Source: Triops longicaudatus
Lineage: Eukaryota > Arthropoda > Branchiopoda > Notostraca > Triopsidae
Assembly: GCA_022885665.1 (NCBI GenBank)
Contig: JAGQDJ010000029.1
Location: 1 to 64,000, forward strand
Direction of reading: 5' to 3'
DNA length: 64,000 nucleotides
Below are positions 47,201 to 57,855 of this stretch, piece after piece. The notes below the pieces were generated by a model, which was not told the DNA's origin, did no database searches, and worked only from the letters and a program-made list of their open reading frames with translations. A program made the position numbers and the translations under genes. The first letter of the stretch is position 1. Each line of letters begins with the position of its first letter.

Positions 47201-50200
47201 GGTTGCTGTTATTCCTAGTAAATCTTTAATCTTGGGGGGGGAAATAATATTTGCATCGTACCTCCTTTAATCGATAATATCGGTTAAGAGAGATGCTCAC
47301 TTCGAGAGTTGCTGTTCATCATTTGCTTTTCGGTTTAGATGTTACTCGACTGTCATTCTTCAAAGTATTCTGTAAATCGATATTATCGGATAAGGGAGGT
47401 GCGACAAGTTTTTTCGTGCATTTTTTAGTCTTAGTAAGTCATGTAGGCAGGTATCTTCCACTCTAAATCGATATGATCAATTTATGGAGGTGAACTTTAT
47501 TGCAGTGGAGTTTATTCACCTAATTCCCCCTAATCCGATATGGCAGAGTTTAGGCCTGATACTTGCCTAATAATGAATAATAATAATAATAAAAACTCTT
47601 CATAACACGGTGGAAAAACTGACCAATATAACTATAGTTCGTTATAGCCGAATGTTTCCCAGATTGAAAATTTTTCTATGCCGTTTCTTGGAATATCGGA
47701 GTATGGAATATCATTTATAAAAAATTTCATTGTTGAGGGAAGGAATTTTTTTCTTTTTATTTGTTCAAGAAACCCTTTTATCAGTTAGTCATTGTTGGGA
47801 GGGATTTTATTGCATTTTCACGTATAATATACGGTAACTGTCTTGCGCAAGGCTGCAGCGGCTGTTGGAAGAGATCATGTTTGAGCGTGACAACAAAACC
47901 ATCGTTTTCGTGGAGACGAAAAAGAAAGTGGACGACCTCACGCGAAAGATGCGTCGTGATGGGTAAATTGGCTGTTCTAGCTTCACTAATCGGGGAAAAA
48001 AGACAAACGGCCTTAATGCTTTTTACATTTAGTCCAATATGCGCGGTTTAGCCTCCCGGCATCGGTCTACCTTCCATTTTTTCGGTCTTAAAAGTCAATT
48101 AGGGTTAAACGTTCTGACAAACTCGCACCTGATCTCTCTCATCCCGACAAGAAAAAGAAGAAAACAGGCAAAACTCTTGGTGTCGTCTTGTGTCACCATC
48201 GGTTTGCTGCGAAAACGAAGCTAATCTCTTATGTTCTGCGTTTTTGTACTTTTTTTCCGCCGGTGTACGTAGATTGATGCGATTATTACATGAAATCGGA
48301 GGAGATGAAGACGGCAAGACGATTGTTTTCGTGGAAACCAAGCGGAAAGTCGAAGCAATTACGAAGAGCATGCGTCGTGACGGGTAAATTGAATAACACC
48401 GACTTGCAAAAGAAATAAATTGTAGCCCATGTTTGTACATATTGACATTCCTCCGGTATCGGGGAAGAGAGATATCACAAGGTGGATTTTGTTCACATTT
48501 TCTGTAGCATTTTTTATGAAGTTGGAAAAGGCAGGCTAGCCGAAGGGCAAACCCAGGCCGTTGAAACAATGGTTTGATATTATGGAAATTAATATCGTGT
48601 TTTTGTTTACAGATGGCCTGCAATGTGCATCCATGGAGACAAAGCCCAACCCGAACGTGATTGGGTTCTGAATGGTGAGTTATTCTCTTGTAGTATTACC
48701 TTTTCATGTAAATGCTTTGCGTGGGTTATTTGTGTTGCTGTCTCATTTGCTTAATTGCCAGTCTTTGTGATTCTGGTTTTGCTGGATATGATAATGAGTC
48801 CTGAAATGATTGCGTTGGGATTAATTAGCACGTAAGGGAAGTTGGAGATTGTTTACTGCAAGCGAGCGTAATTTGCTCGCTCTTTAGCATACGCCTAAGT
48901 TCTTTGGCAGATTAATTGTAATCTATTTGCTTGTTAATTGATTCTTCCGTCAGTTTTTTTCACTTGAAGCTTATAAATCTATCGGTTTAGCTTAAATTCT
49001 CTTGTAATTTTGTTGCCAACAAATGGGATTATTCCGAACGTTCCATGACGATCGATCAACTGTTTGCAAGAATCAAATAAACGTTTCGCCATAAGCCTGC
49101 TGTAGCAATATATAGTATCCCATGTGGGCTCCTAAGGCTTTGCTCTGTACCTCCGGTGGGAGAAACCCTTTAGAGCCCTACCGGCCCCTTTAAAATTTAT
49201 AGCCGTGAAATTTTTACATTTCTATTTTCGTTGCGAAAAGGCGGTTGGGGAAAATTATGTTCCGTGTTTCCTTCCTGCAGTTATACCGTCATACTTTTTG
49301 TAAACATAGCGTGTCGGTTTTGTGTTAGTATTTCTAGTTTTTAGTGTTTCGTTGTTTCTTCGCGAATGATTTACGATCCATTATTTCGTTGTGTTTATAG
49401 AATTCCGGACAGGAAAATCTCCCATTTTGGTTGCCACAGACGTTGCGGCCCGTGGCTTGGGTAAGTAGACAACGTTCCGGTTCTTGTTTGCTCTTTGTTT
49501 TTTCTTTTTGCCATAGCCAGCTTCAGTCAAGCACGGCGGGCGTGGTCAGGAACCAGTAGACACGGCAGTTGTTGACAATCCAAAATCATTTAAAAAGTCA
49601 TCTTCCTTCTGGCAGGGATTTTTTTATATTATTCTCTAGCGCCAGCTTTATAACTACCCACAATTTTTTTCCCGTGACATTTCCTTTCATGATTCATGTC
49701 TTTTATTTTTTCTATTCATTTTGTTTTTCGTTATTTTTTGGTTTTAAAGCCTTTTTCTTAACGTAAAATTGTTTAGTGTGAATGGAAAGCGTGAATGGTG
49801 TATGATTGGTGGGTAGAAAACAGTTGGTCCGTTTTTTCCTTTAAAAGAAAGATTTTGAGCATCGGTGAGGCCGGTGGTTAGTAACTTGTGGGCGTGGTCT
49901 CGTTTCTGTTTCAGAGGCACGGCAGGCGGGCTGAGAACAGACATTGTTGCCTTTGTTGTTTGTTCAGAAACAAAGACTTTCAAGTCTTTAAGCTGAAACG
50001 TAACTCAAAGCAAAAAAGGACCAGAAGGCCAGACAATCACTCGTTCCCGGCATGGTTCCCAAAATGCGCCAAGAATTTGGGTGTTTTCGCCCAAATGAAG
50101 TGTGCGGGGGAGAGTGGATCGGCCCTTTTGAGAGCGAGAGAAAACTCGTTGTGTCCTTGCATAGTACAAGCTTTGTTCCCGTCCTCGTGCCTCGGAGGCT

Positions 50201-51082
50201 TAGTCAACAACCACCACGCCACCTATGGAATTCGTATTCACACACCATGTGTGAGATGAACGCTGCTGACTGGGACCAAAAAAAGGTTACTTTTTGCCGT
50301 ATAAAAAAAGTAGCGCCACTGCCATCTGTGAACGGTCCGGCCCTACACTTTTTTACCTATGGGTTGGGGCTGGATACCTACACACAAACACGGGAATAAA
50401 AATTCTTCCGCTGGCTGACTGGGCTGGGAGATATTAGGACGTTGCCCATTGGCTGCTGTCTGGTTGGCACCGCCCACAATTGCATTCCCCCACTCCTTCG
50501 CTGAAAACAGCGAATCAAAGCAGGTAGGAAAGCTGAAAAAAGAGTATTTTGTGGGCGGCCGACTTTGTTAGCGGCGACTCGGGGAAGTCGTAAATATCGC
50601 TTCATTTTTATGTTCTATTTCCACACGTGTTGTGATTTTTTTACGATTTTGTTTTTACGTTTTTAATTAATTTATTTATTTTCCGTGGAGAAAATAACAC
50701 GTGTTTTTGCATGAGCGACTTTGCGTAAGATTGGTGTGATTTATGTTCGATTTTTTATAATTGTTCAGACGTGGATGACGTTAAGTTCGTCATTAACTTT
50801 GATTACCCCAACTGCTCGGAAGACTACGTGCACCGAATCGGACGCACTGGCAGATCTTTCAAGACCGGCACGGCGTATACCTTCTTTACACCCAACAATG
50901 GCAAGCAGGCCCATGAACTGATTGGCGTGCTCAAGGAAGCGAACCAAGTGGTTAATCCCAAGTTGGTCGAATTGGCTTCCCAGTCCAGAGGAATGGGAGG
51001 AGGCCGAGGGGGCGCTAGGCGCTGGGGAGGTGGTGGTGGATGGGGTGGACGAGGCGGTGGTGGTTATGGAAACCGGTGGTAA
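44203..51082 (+). CDS. Rm62: DEAD-box RNA helicase, DDX5/DDX17/Rm62 type
   Basis: Exons: 44203-44222, 45053-45418, 45595-45706, 45795-45983, 46529-46881, then 47852-47962 (6a) or 48273-48383 (6b), 48613-48674, 49401-49460 and 50769-51082; 528 residues with one exon 6. The N-terminus is MSFRDRNGRDERNGFGSRGG with an RGG-rich region. Helicase motifs in order: Q motif GFKEPTAIQAQGWP, Walker A AMTGSGKT (157-164), PTRELAQQI, TPGRL, DEAD (267-270), SAT, KTIVFVETK, TDVAARGLD and HRIGRTGR. The C-terminus is again RGG-rich (GGRGGARRWGGGGGWGGRGG). It is an ATP-dependent RNA helicase acting in splicing, transcription and small-RNA pathways in animals. Flanking blocks (RWDPADLQPFEKNFY, WPAMCIHGDKAQPERDWVL) are specific to the p68 group. 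Exon 6 exists in two versions. A further intron probably lies in the 3' UTR (51086-51251). Confidence 0.95.
47148..47492 (+). repeat. Four-copy intronic motif upstream of the duplicated helicase exon
   Basis: A 29-base motif, TAAATCGATAATATCGG followed by TTAAGGGAGGTG, occurs at 47148, 47267, 47373 and 47464, with a weak fifth at about 47531. The copies differ at a few positions each, and the spacers between them are largely unrelated. All lie in the 970-base intron between exons 5 and 6a. The arrangement recalls selector or splice-regulator arrays near mutually exclusive exons; that role is inference. Confidence 0.65.
47852..47962 (+). other. Helicase exon 6a (alternative)
   Basis: An exon of 111 bases encoding LQRLLEEIMFERDNKTIVFV and ETKKKVDDLTRKMRRDG. 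Acceptor CGCAAG is weak; donor is GGGTAAAT. It resembles the usual animal DDX5 sequence more closely than 6b does. Confidence 0.85.
48273..48383 (+). other. Helicase exon 6b (alternative)
   Basis: An exon of 111 bases with the same phases as 6a, encoding LMRLLHEIGGDEDGKTIVFV and ETKRKVEAITKSMRRDG. It is identical to 6a at 24 of 37 residues; differences cluster before KTIVFVETK and after KV. Confidence 0.85.
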
Positions 51083-53081
51083 AAGGTAACACGAAATATT
51101 TTTCAAAATTCAAAAAATATTTTTAAACAATATTTTTTCAAGAAGAAATTTATATTCCTTTAAGAGAAAAAATGTAGAGAACGTGTAGAATTACGGAAAA
51201 CTGGGTGCAGTTGAATTTCTGTTACTAAGCAATCATTGTATTTTTGTGCAGGATACGGAGCAAAAGAGAAAGAAGACATCCATTCCTCTGGTTTCGTCCC
51301 CAATGTTTTGGTGGTCTGTCGTGCAGAACATCGTTTCTTGGGTTCTCGTTCATTACACCCGCCTCCACATACACACAGAAATATTGTTTCTCTTTAAGTT
51401 GACTTCGTTATGTTTTTCTCCCGCCCATAACTCGGTGTCTCTTGTATCGTAACCCAGACTCTTGGATATACTGTACTGTACCAAATCTTATGAATATAAC
51501 GATTCATTTGGAATAATGTGAAATGCTCTTTTAATGGTGGGAATATTCTTGGGTATATTAATATTGGGGATACTTACCCACAAAAGAGTGGTAGCACGTA
51601 CAATTTGTAATATTTCATGTGGAATTGAAACCTCAGAGAGGAGAGAATTGATTCTCGGGAGACTGCAAATAAAACATGTACATTATTGAGGAGAAAATGG
51701 CATACAATGGAAAAAGACAGTGAAGTCTGCATGTATGCATTGAACCTTGGGTAATTTGACAGCAGTCGTATAGGAAAGTTCTTGCCATGCTGTGCTACAA
51801 AGGAACTCCGAGAAAGCGCGTGATAGATATTTAAACAGAAAACGAATCCAACAAAGCAAACGAATGAATTTGAAGTGCACGGTATTGGCCAATAAAGAAA
51901 TATTGTGAGAGCTGGGTTTGTGAAAGAAGACTGCATACACTACGTCGCTTACGCAAGTGCTTATGTTTAGAATAAGTTATTTTTACGCATTTTTTATGTA
52001 ATCCTATTTAGGCGTTCTCTGGTTGATGGTTCTTTTGTGCCATAATAGGCAGCGTTTCGTAACTTAGATTTGTGTTCCGTTGTTTTTATATACCTTTTTC
52101 GTAATATTGCCTTAGTTTTTATTTATTGCTTCAAGTTTTTTGCTTACATTACTCTCGTCGCACGGTGCAGATTATATTGCACCTTCACAACTTTTTCATT
52201 AAGTAATATTTATGACAGTTGGCTAGTTTTTGCATGATGAGCTTTTTTCTCGTAATGACCGTTTTTGTCGAAAGAAAAGGCGTTCAGAATTGTGTGCGCG
52301 AGATACGGAGCTGCATCATGACGGTAGTAAGCGTGAGTTAAGGCCACCGTGAAGGCTCTTATGACCATTAACACGGAGAGCTTGAGAAGACGATTTCTCC
52401 AACGAAGCTAAATAATTTGCCAAGCTATATAGGCAGTAAAGTTTTCCTGGAGCTTTGCAGTCTGTTGAATACACTCATTTTTCGAATAAGTTAAATTGAA
52501 AAACGAAAACTTCAACTTTTAGTTTTTTGTAAAAGTGAGCAATATTTCAACAATTGTAATTAAAATTTTGTGGAATCATTGTCATCAAAAGTTCAGTTCA
52601 TGCAAAACTTGGGACAACAAAATAACCAAAACAGCTTAATAAAATTTAGGGACTGGAACATATCTTTTATACAAAAAGGCTTCCTGCAGAGACCAGAATA
52701 GCAATGTCTCAGTATTCTGCATTGGCGAAAAAGCTCGAAATATTGCTCCAATGTGGCTGAATTACTAATCAATAATTTAGAAAAACCTGACGCTCGCTGC
52801 AACCTAGTTAAGCTTACAAACGTCATCGTTAAGAGCTTCTATTAAATAAATATATTTTTTAATACATGGCACCATTCACGAAACTTGCACGCAAACGCCA
52901 GTTCTCATGTAACCTGGCCATAAGCGTCTCAACGCACTGCGAGGGGGTGACTTAAGGCGCGTTTAGATTACGCTTTGAGAACTGTATTGTCTCTTATTTA
53001 TCTACAGATTTTAACTGTGGCTGGCTGGGTTTTGGTAGCTTTCTGACATTCTTGACACTGTTGAAACCACTAATTCGAGGC
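51083..53081. other. 3' UTR of the helicase and convergent spacer
   Basis: A likely 3' UTR intron spans 51086-51251 (donor AAAAGGTAACA, acceptor TTTTTGTGCAG), starting three bases after the stop. Plus-strand AATAAA hexamers lie at 51668 and near 51892. No other gene was found before the ATP synthase gene on the opposite strand. Confidence 0.5.
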
Positions 53082-53803
53082 TTAGTGATGGGCAGCGGGG
53101 GCTGCAGGTTGGGGGTTGCGTTCTTCTTCGCCATGGGGCCAGAATGTGGGCTTGTTGACCGGATCCACAGCCTGAAACGCACAAATAAAATAATTTTAGA
53201 CGAAACCCTTAGCAGCCTGTGATATAAGAAGTAAAGTGCGAGTTCTTACCAATTCGGGGAAGGTATCCTTGAGGTCTTCCATCGTCATTTGGTCGTAAGG
53301 TACCATGTTCTGCCATTTGGCAAGTTCTTGTTTGTAAGATTCAATGCGAGCATTGGATTCGGCAATGAAAGCACTGATTTCTTTAGCCTATGACACAGGA
53401 AATAATTACGATAGAAGTACAGAATTCTTTAGGGACCTACGGCATCCTTTTCTTGGGCATCAATTTCGTGAGACACGGTATCAGCCGGGTAAGGGACTTT
53501 CAAGGTGGACATTTGCTTCTGGAAATTGTCAACCAAGCCAGCGACGGCCACACGAGACTTGTAATAAGCCCAATCAATAGCGGGAGGGTTTTCGGGGTTG
53601 GCCATTACCCTAATAAAGAGAATAGTATTGTGTGAGTGATGTCACAGAGCTTTAATTAGGGTAAAAGGTTGTGATTTTTACTTGCGCAAATACGTGTCTG
53701 AACGGGCTTTGAAAGCATTGAAAAGTGAGCGTTGGTTTTCGGGCACTTTTTCGGCCAAAGCGGCCCAATTGATGGAGGACTGAGCAATACGACGGGCAGC
53801 CAT
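53082..53803 (-). CDS. ATPsynD: ATP synthase subunit d, mitochondrial
   Basis: Four minus-strand exons: 53682-53803, 53441-53609, 53250-53387 and 53082-53171, in frame, giving 172 residues (insect homologues are about 178). The protein starts MAARRIAQSSINWAALAEKV, continues FKARSDTYLRKVMANPENPP, DWAYYKSRVAVAGLVDNFQK, YPADTVSHEIDAQEKDA, SNARIESYKQELAKWQNMVP and MTMEDLKDTFPEL, then ends with KPTFWPHGEEERNPQ and an Ala/Pro/His tail. These are the conserved blocks of subunit d, a part of the peripheral stalk of F1Fo-ATP synthase in the inner mitochondrial membrane. The stop chosen is TAA at 53082-53084; a longer overlapping open frame there is out of phase with the splice junction. Start codon is the first ATG and gives the standard N-terminus. 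Confidence 0.95.
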
Positions 53804-54001
53804 GGTGGTAAAATTGAATGCACCAAAACTTTACTCGACCCAAAATATGCAGCAACAGTAATGGCGCCGGAAACGAAGGCGGAGTGAAACCTGGAAGCGT
53901 CCGACTAAATGGCAAAGGGAACAGACGCGAAACCGAACCGCGATCCGCAGCTATGATGCTGCCTGAATAGCCTTCTGTCTTTCACGTAATATTATATACT
54001 G

Positions 54002-54068
54002 TACTGGCCGAATGGTTTCTGGCTATTCGTTTTAACCCTCAAGTCCCCGGTTCAAATCTCCCTTTGCT
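54002..54068 (+). repeat. tRNA-derived SINE-like head, degenerate
   Basis: It has an A-box-like TGGCCGAATGG and a B-box-like GGTTCAAATCTCC about 45 bases apart, as in Leu/Ser tRNAs and the SINEs derived from them. The T arm and acceptor stem do not pair, so it is not a working tRNA. Confidence 0.4.
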
Positions 54069-54290
54069 AATTTTCTTTTAAAACAAAATAAAAATTCTTC
54101 TGTCGTTATGATCAACCGAGATAATCAAAATAGAAGCAACATTCTTTCATTTATTTTTCCAAATATTTTGAGTAAAAGGAATAAAAAAGTTCGCGCTTCT
54201 TAAAAAATATATAGAATTGAATAAGCTACTGAGTTTTTATTCAACATATCTTAAGTAAGATTTATATTTCAAATAACTGACTGTATACAA

Positions 54291-54362
54291 AGCGCTTTGG
54301 CCGAGTGGTCTAAGTCCTGTACTCGGGATCGTGAGGTCGTGGGTTCGATTCCCCGTGTCTGA
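54291..54362 (+). repeat. tRNA-derived SINE-like head with intact Pol III boxes
   Basis: A box TGGCCGAGTGG (54298-54308) and a consensus B box GGTTCGATTCC (54342-54352) are intact. The acceptor and T stems do not form properly, and the middle (GTACTCGGGATCGTGAGGTC) resembles invertebrate tRNA-like SINE heads. Possible Pol III promoter; not a functional tRNA. Confidence 0.5.
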
Positions 54363-54856
54363 GTTTTGATTTTTCAGAGAAAAAAACTCTAACTATACCC
54401 TGTCTTGCTTTCTATGTTACCTGGTATATCCTAATAAAAGGGAAAAGCCAAGAGTACCACGGGAAGCAGGATAGGGGATAGGAAAGGGTGTCCGAGACCT
54501 CGGAAAGCATGATGCTTCGTGCATCGCACTTTTTCCCATGTTATTCCCTATGGGATTTCAAAATTTTTGGATCCTGAGACGCCCTCAGGGCATAATTTCA
54601 AATTCAAGCTCAGTTTTCTCGCTTATTTGAAGGGCTAGCGCAATAATTCTTACAGATTCAGAATCCTTTCGTCGAGGCGGACAATTTGCATTCCTTAATT
54701 TTCATATTGCAAACATGTCGGTTAATTAGGTTACTTCGGAATTACCATAATCATTGTAATTCCAGTAAAATTAAAAAATACTATAATAAGTGTTCCAGTA
54801 CAACAAACCGCTTTTAACAAACCACTGAGCTTACTTGCACACAAGAAAATAATTTC

Positions 54857-54887
54857 GGGGGGGGGGGGGGGGAAGCGGGGGGGGGGG
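54857..54887 (+). repeat. G-run, 16 G + AAGC + 11 G
   Basis: Two long uninterrupted G tracts are separated by four bases. They could form a G-quadruplex, and exact lengths may be unreliable in sequencing or assembly. Confidence 0.7.
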
Positions 54888-57855
54888 CTTCGCTGTGCCC
54901 CTGATCGAGACACTAAAGATTACCGTCATGGTTCGTTATATTTGAAGCCTTTCCGATTCTCAGAGATTTTGTTACTGAGGTTTCCTCATAGCAAAATCGT
55001 AAAAGTTTGCAGAAATCTTATTATTGATTTTTCTTCTTTTCCTTCCATTATTTTTGCAAGCATTTGTTTTTCATTGCACAAAACTTTCGTGTGCTAACGA
55101 TTCTTTTTGAGTTCTTTCGAAGAGCTACGTCAAATTTGCAGACTTTTTCACTCCTTTTTTTACTGCTATTGGAGCAAGCTTAAACGCTTCAGAATTGGAT
55201 TACGATAAAAGCTTTCACTTAACGTAGTGTAACTTGTATTTTTTCACATATTAGCGTAATGGATACATCTTCGCACATTAAGAATGCACTTTTATAATCA
55301 AGTTATGAATAAATAAGGCAACATAGAAATTAAAGTGATTACGTGTCAGTTTCAGGGCGTTGCGTTACTTGAATATCGCAAAAATTACAGGGATATCACT
55401 CCACATGATTGCGACAAATTTTCGTGAATATTTAGACAAGTTGACGCAGTCACGTGATCTCGTTTACTTTACCATTTCGTTGTCGGGCTCCTGCTATAAT
55501 TTATACACCGCTTATAGCAATATTGACACGAACGTCGCAAATCGTTTCGAAGAACGCTTAACTCATCCATTACTATTTTTTACCTTCATTTCACAAGAAA
55601 AAGCTCCTGGTTTCTTGCAAATTTCAAGATGCCTCACAGAAGCCAGCATTACTTCGTATGCATTAATTCACCTAATTAAGAAAGTTTCTTCATCAATTAT
55701 TTATTATCGTGCCTAATATCTCGTGAATAAAACATCCAAACAATCTATACATACTTTTAGCGTGTCTTTCGAAGATTAGAACGTGACAAAAACTTTCCTA
55801 GATGTTATACATTCTTAAAACCAAAAGACACGAGGCAAGCTCCCTTCAGATACTGGTGCTTGGAAAAGAATATGAAGAATCAATTGGTGTCAATGAGAAA
55901 CAAAATTCCTATTCAGCGAGGTAGAGATACTCTAAATCCGTTTCTTTTTTATCTCTGAAGCCGCGATCCACCCCCTATTCCTACACTAGATTACCGATAC
56001 TGCGTAGCGATATGTCCATGTCGCTCTGGCTAAGTTCCGACTTCTTTTATTCGCCAAAATGTATCTTGACAAGCCAAACAGCGTGCGCAAATAAGGATGC
56101 GGGAAGTACGCCAGCAGTGAATGGGGGAGTAAAACCTCGATTTCCGAATGGCGTTTTCCTTGTATTGATTGCAAAGAAGGTCGGAAAGGAAAACTTGCCG
56201 CAACAATTAAATAAGGCTCTTTATTAGCATTCTTTGACGTTTAGACTTTAATTAACTTGCCTCAACAAGCAAACAAAAGAGAAACAAATACAACAGTTGG
56301 AACTTGGAAGTCCAAAACCCTTCACAAATCGTCCTTAATGCATTTGACGTCGCATGCTAGCTGCATATTAATTTTTTACTGCCATTCGCTTTGTCATTTG
56401 TTAAATCCATTGACCTAAAAATCCATACGTTAAAAGGACCCGAAATGTTCAAACGCATTATAGTTAAACGCTCAGGATGTTTCTTTCAGCGTAAGAAATT
56501 TGGCTCTTTTCCCCTTCGCTGAGATGAATCATCCGACCAGAATGAATGTCTCGTTGCACTAACATAATCAACGAACCGTGGAAAAAATATTCTAGCTTAG
56601 TAGGAGGGACATTAGTACAGTATAGCGTTAAAAGTCATAAACAGGTATGAAGGAAAAGTGAAGCAGAATACAAGGCGGTTCATCCATACTGATTTTTGAT
56701 TTGATCAAAGGTTCCGACTAGGATCTGTCACATTTTTTGGCGTTCTTGTGTATGCGCAAATCTCCGTGATGAAAGGCAGACTCGACAGATGTCGTAAGCA
56801 CAGTCAGTAAATTGTTGTGATTGAATTTCAAATGATGTTGCATACCAGAGTGAGAGAAAGGAACCTTATGTAAAAGAAACTTAAAAAGCGAGACAGAAAT
56901 ATTACTAAGACTTGCAAAAATATCAGCTTTGCTTTGGACATGAACACGTGAGCTTAACCTGGATTTATCGCAAAAAATGACATGCTAGAAAAACGAGCTA
57001 AGCGACTTGCGGAATTCTCTAGAACTAGTCATTTATCTCCTGACACTTGACATCAGTGGTAGGGATTACGCACACGAAGCTAACTCATTCTCGTAGCTAT
57101 TAGTATAAGCCCAAGGGTACAAATTATTGAGCGTGTTGTATATAATTTATTACCTCTTGTCAAAATTGTACATGTGGAAATTTTGCTTACAAGAAAAGTA
57201 AGATCAAACACGCCAAAATTCAACATCCATTAAGGAAACGTACTCTTCACTGCACGTGTCCGAAAAAACACTCACCAATTATGTACACGAAAAACGAACA
57301 TTCGTTCAGAGTATCTTGAGTAAAACCATTTGTACATCCTGCACGCGCTGTACACATTAAAAGACTAGTGGGTGAGCTACAGTAAGCTATCTTTGATATC
57401 TTGGTTAGATTCAGGTGCTTTGAAATCTTGTAACATTTCACAGTTCTCCGTGTCGCAATTACTTTTGCAGCACGCACTCGGCTGCTGGTGATGGAATCGA
57501 AGAACAGTCGTGCCTGGAACAGAAATCGTTATATTTCAGGTATGGCCTGAATACCCTCCATTTGAAAAGCTTCTGTCTGTTTTTGAGTTTTACAACCATG
57601 TCTGTTAATAGGCCGCGTGTGTTTGCGCCCCCTGAGAGCCCGAAAAACGTATGTCACCTGTCATCACTGACGTATCGGTCATTGCCGGTCGACTGCCGTC
57701 ATCGCCACACACGCCTTCATGGAATTCGGAACGAAGGTTCGTTTTGGTCTTGTCGAACCCCCCGTTGGTTCGCCGTGTTACCGCGCCATTGTCCCTTTGA
57801 TGGGTGTCTCTCCCAGTGGCGCATTTACATGCCTACATGACCAGAAAACTCATTA

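Larger units (their letters stand above)
53804..57855. other. Four-kb gap between ATPsynD and the GPCR gene
   Basis: No exon that I can support was found. The stretch contains two tRNA-like SINE heads (54002-54068 and 54291-54362), a G-run (54857-54887) and otherwise A/T-rich sequence. A 118-codon open frame at 55360-55716 begins with TTG and has no recognisable feature, so it is not called. Confidence 0.5.

Noticed and set aside
52994..53182. Longer alternative C-terminus for ATP synthase subunit d
   Set aside because: That frame is out of phase with the exon junction at 53171; the in-phase reading gives the family sequence KPTFWPHGEEERN and a stop at 53082.
54291..54362. A functional tRNA-Leu or tRNA-Ser gene
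   Set aside because: A and B boxes match, but the T stem pairs at only three of five positions and the acceptor stem does not form.
55360..55716. 118-codon open frame on the plus strand
   Set aside because: It begins with TTG, has no recognisable domain, membrane topology or splice context, and its composition is that of A/T-rich spacer.
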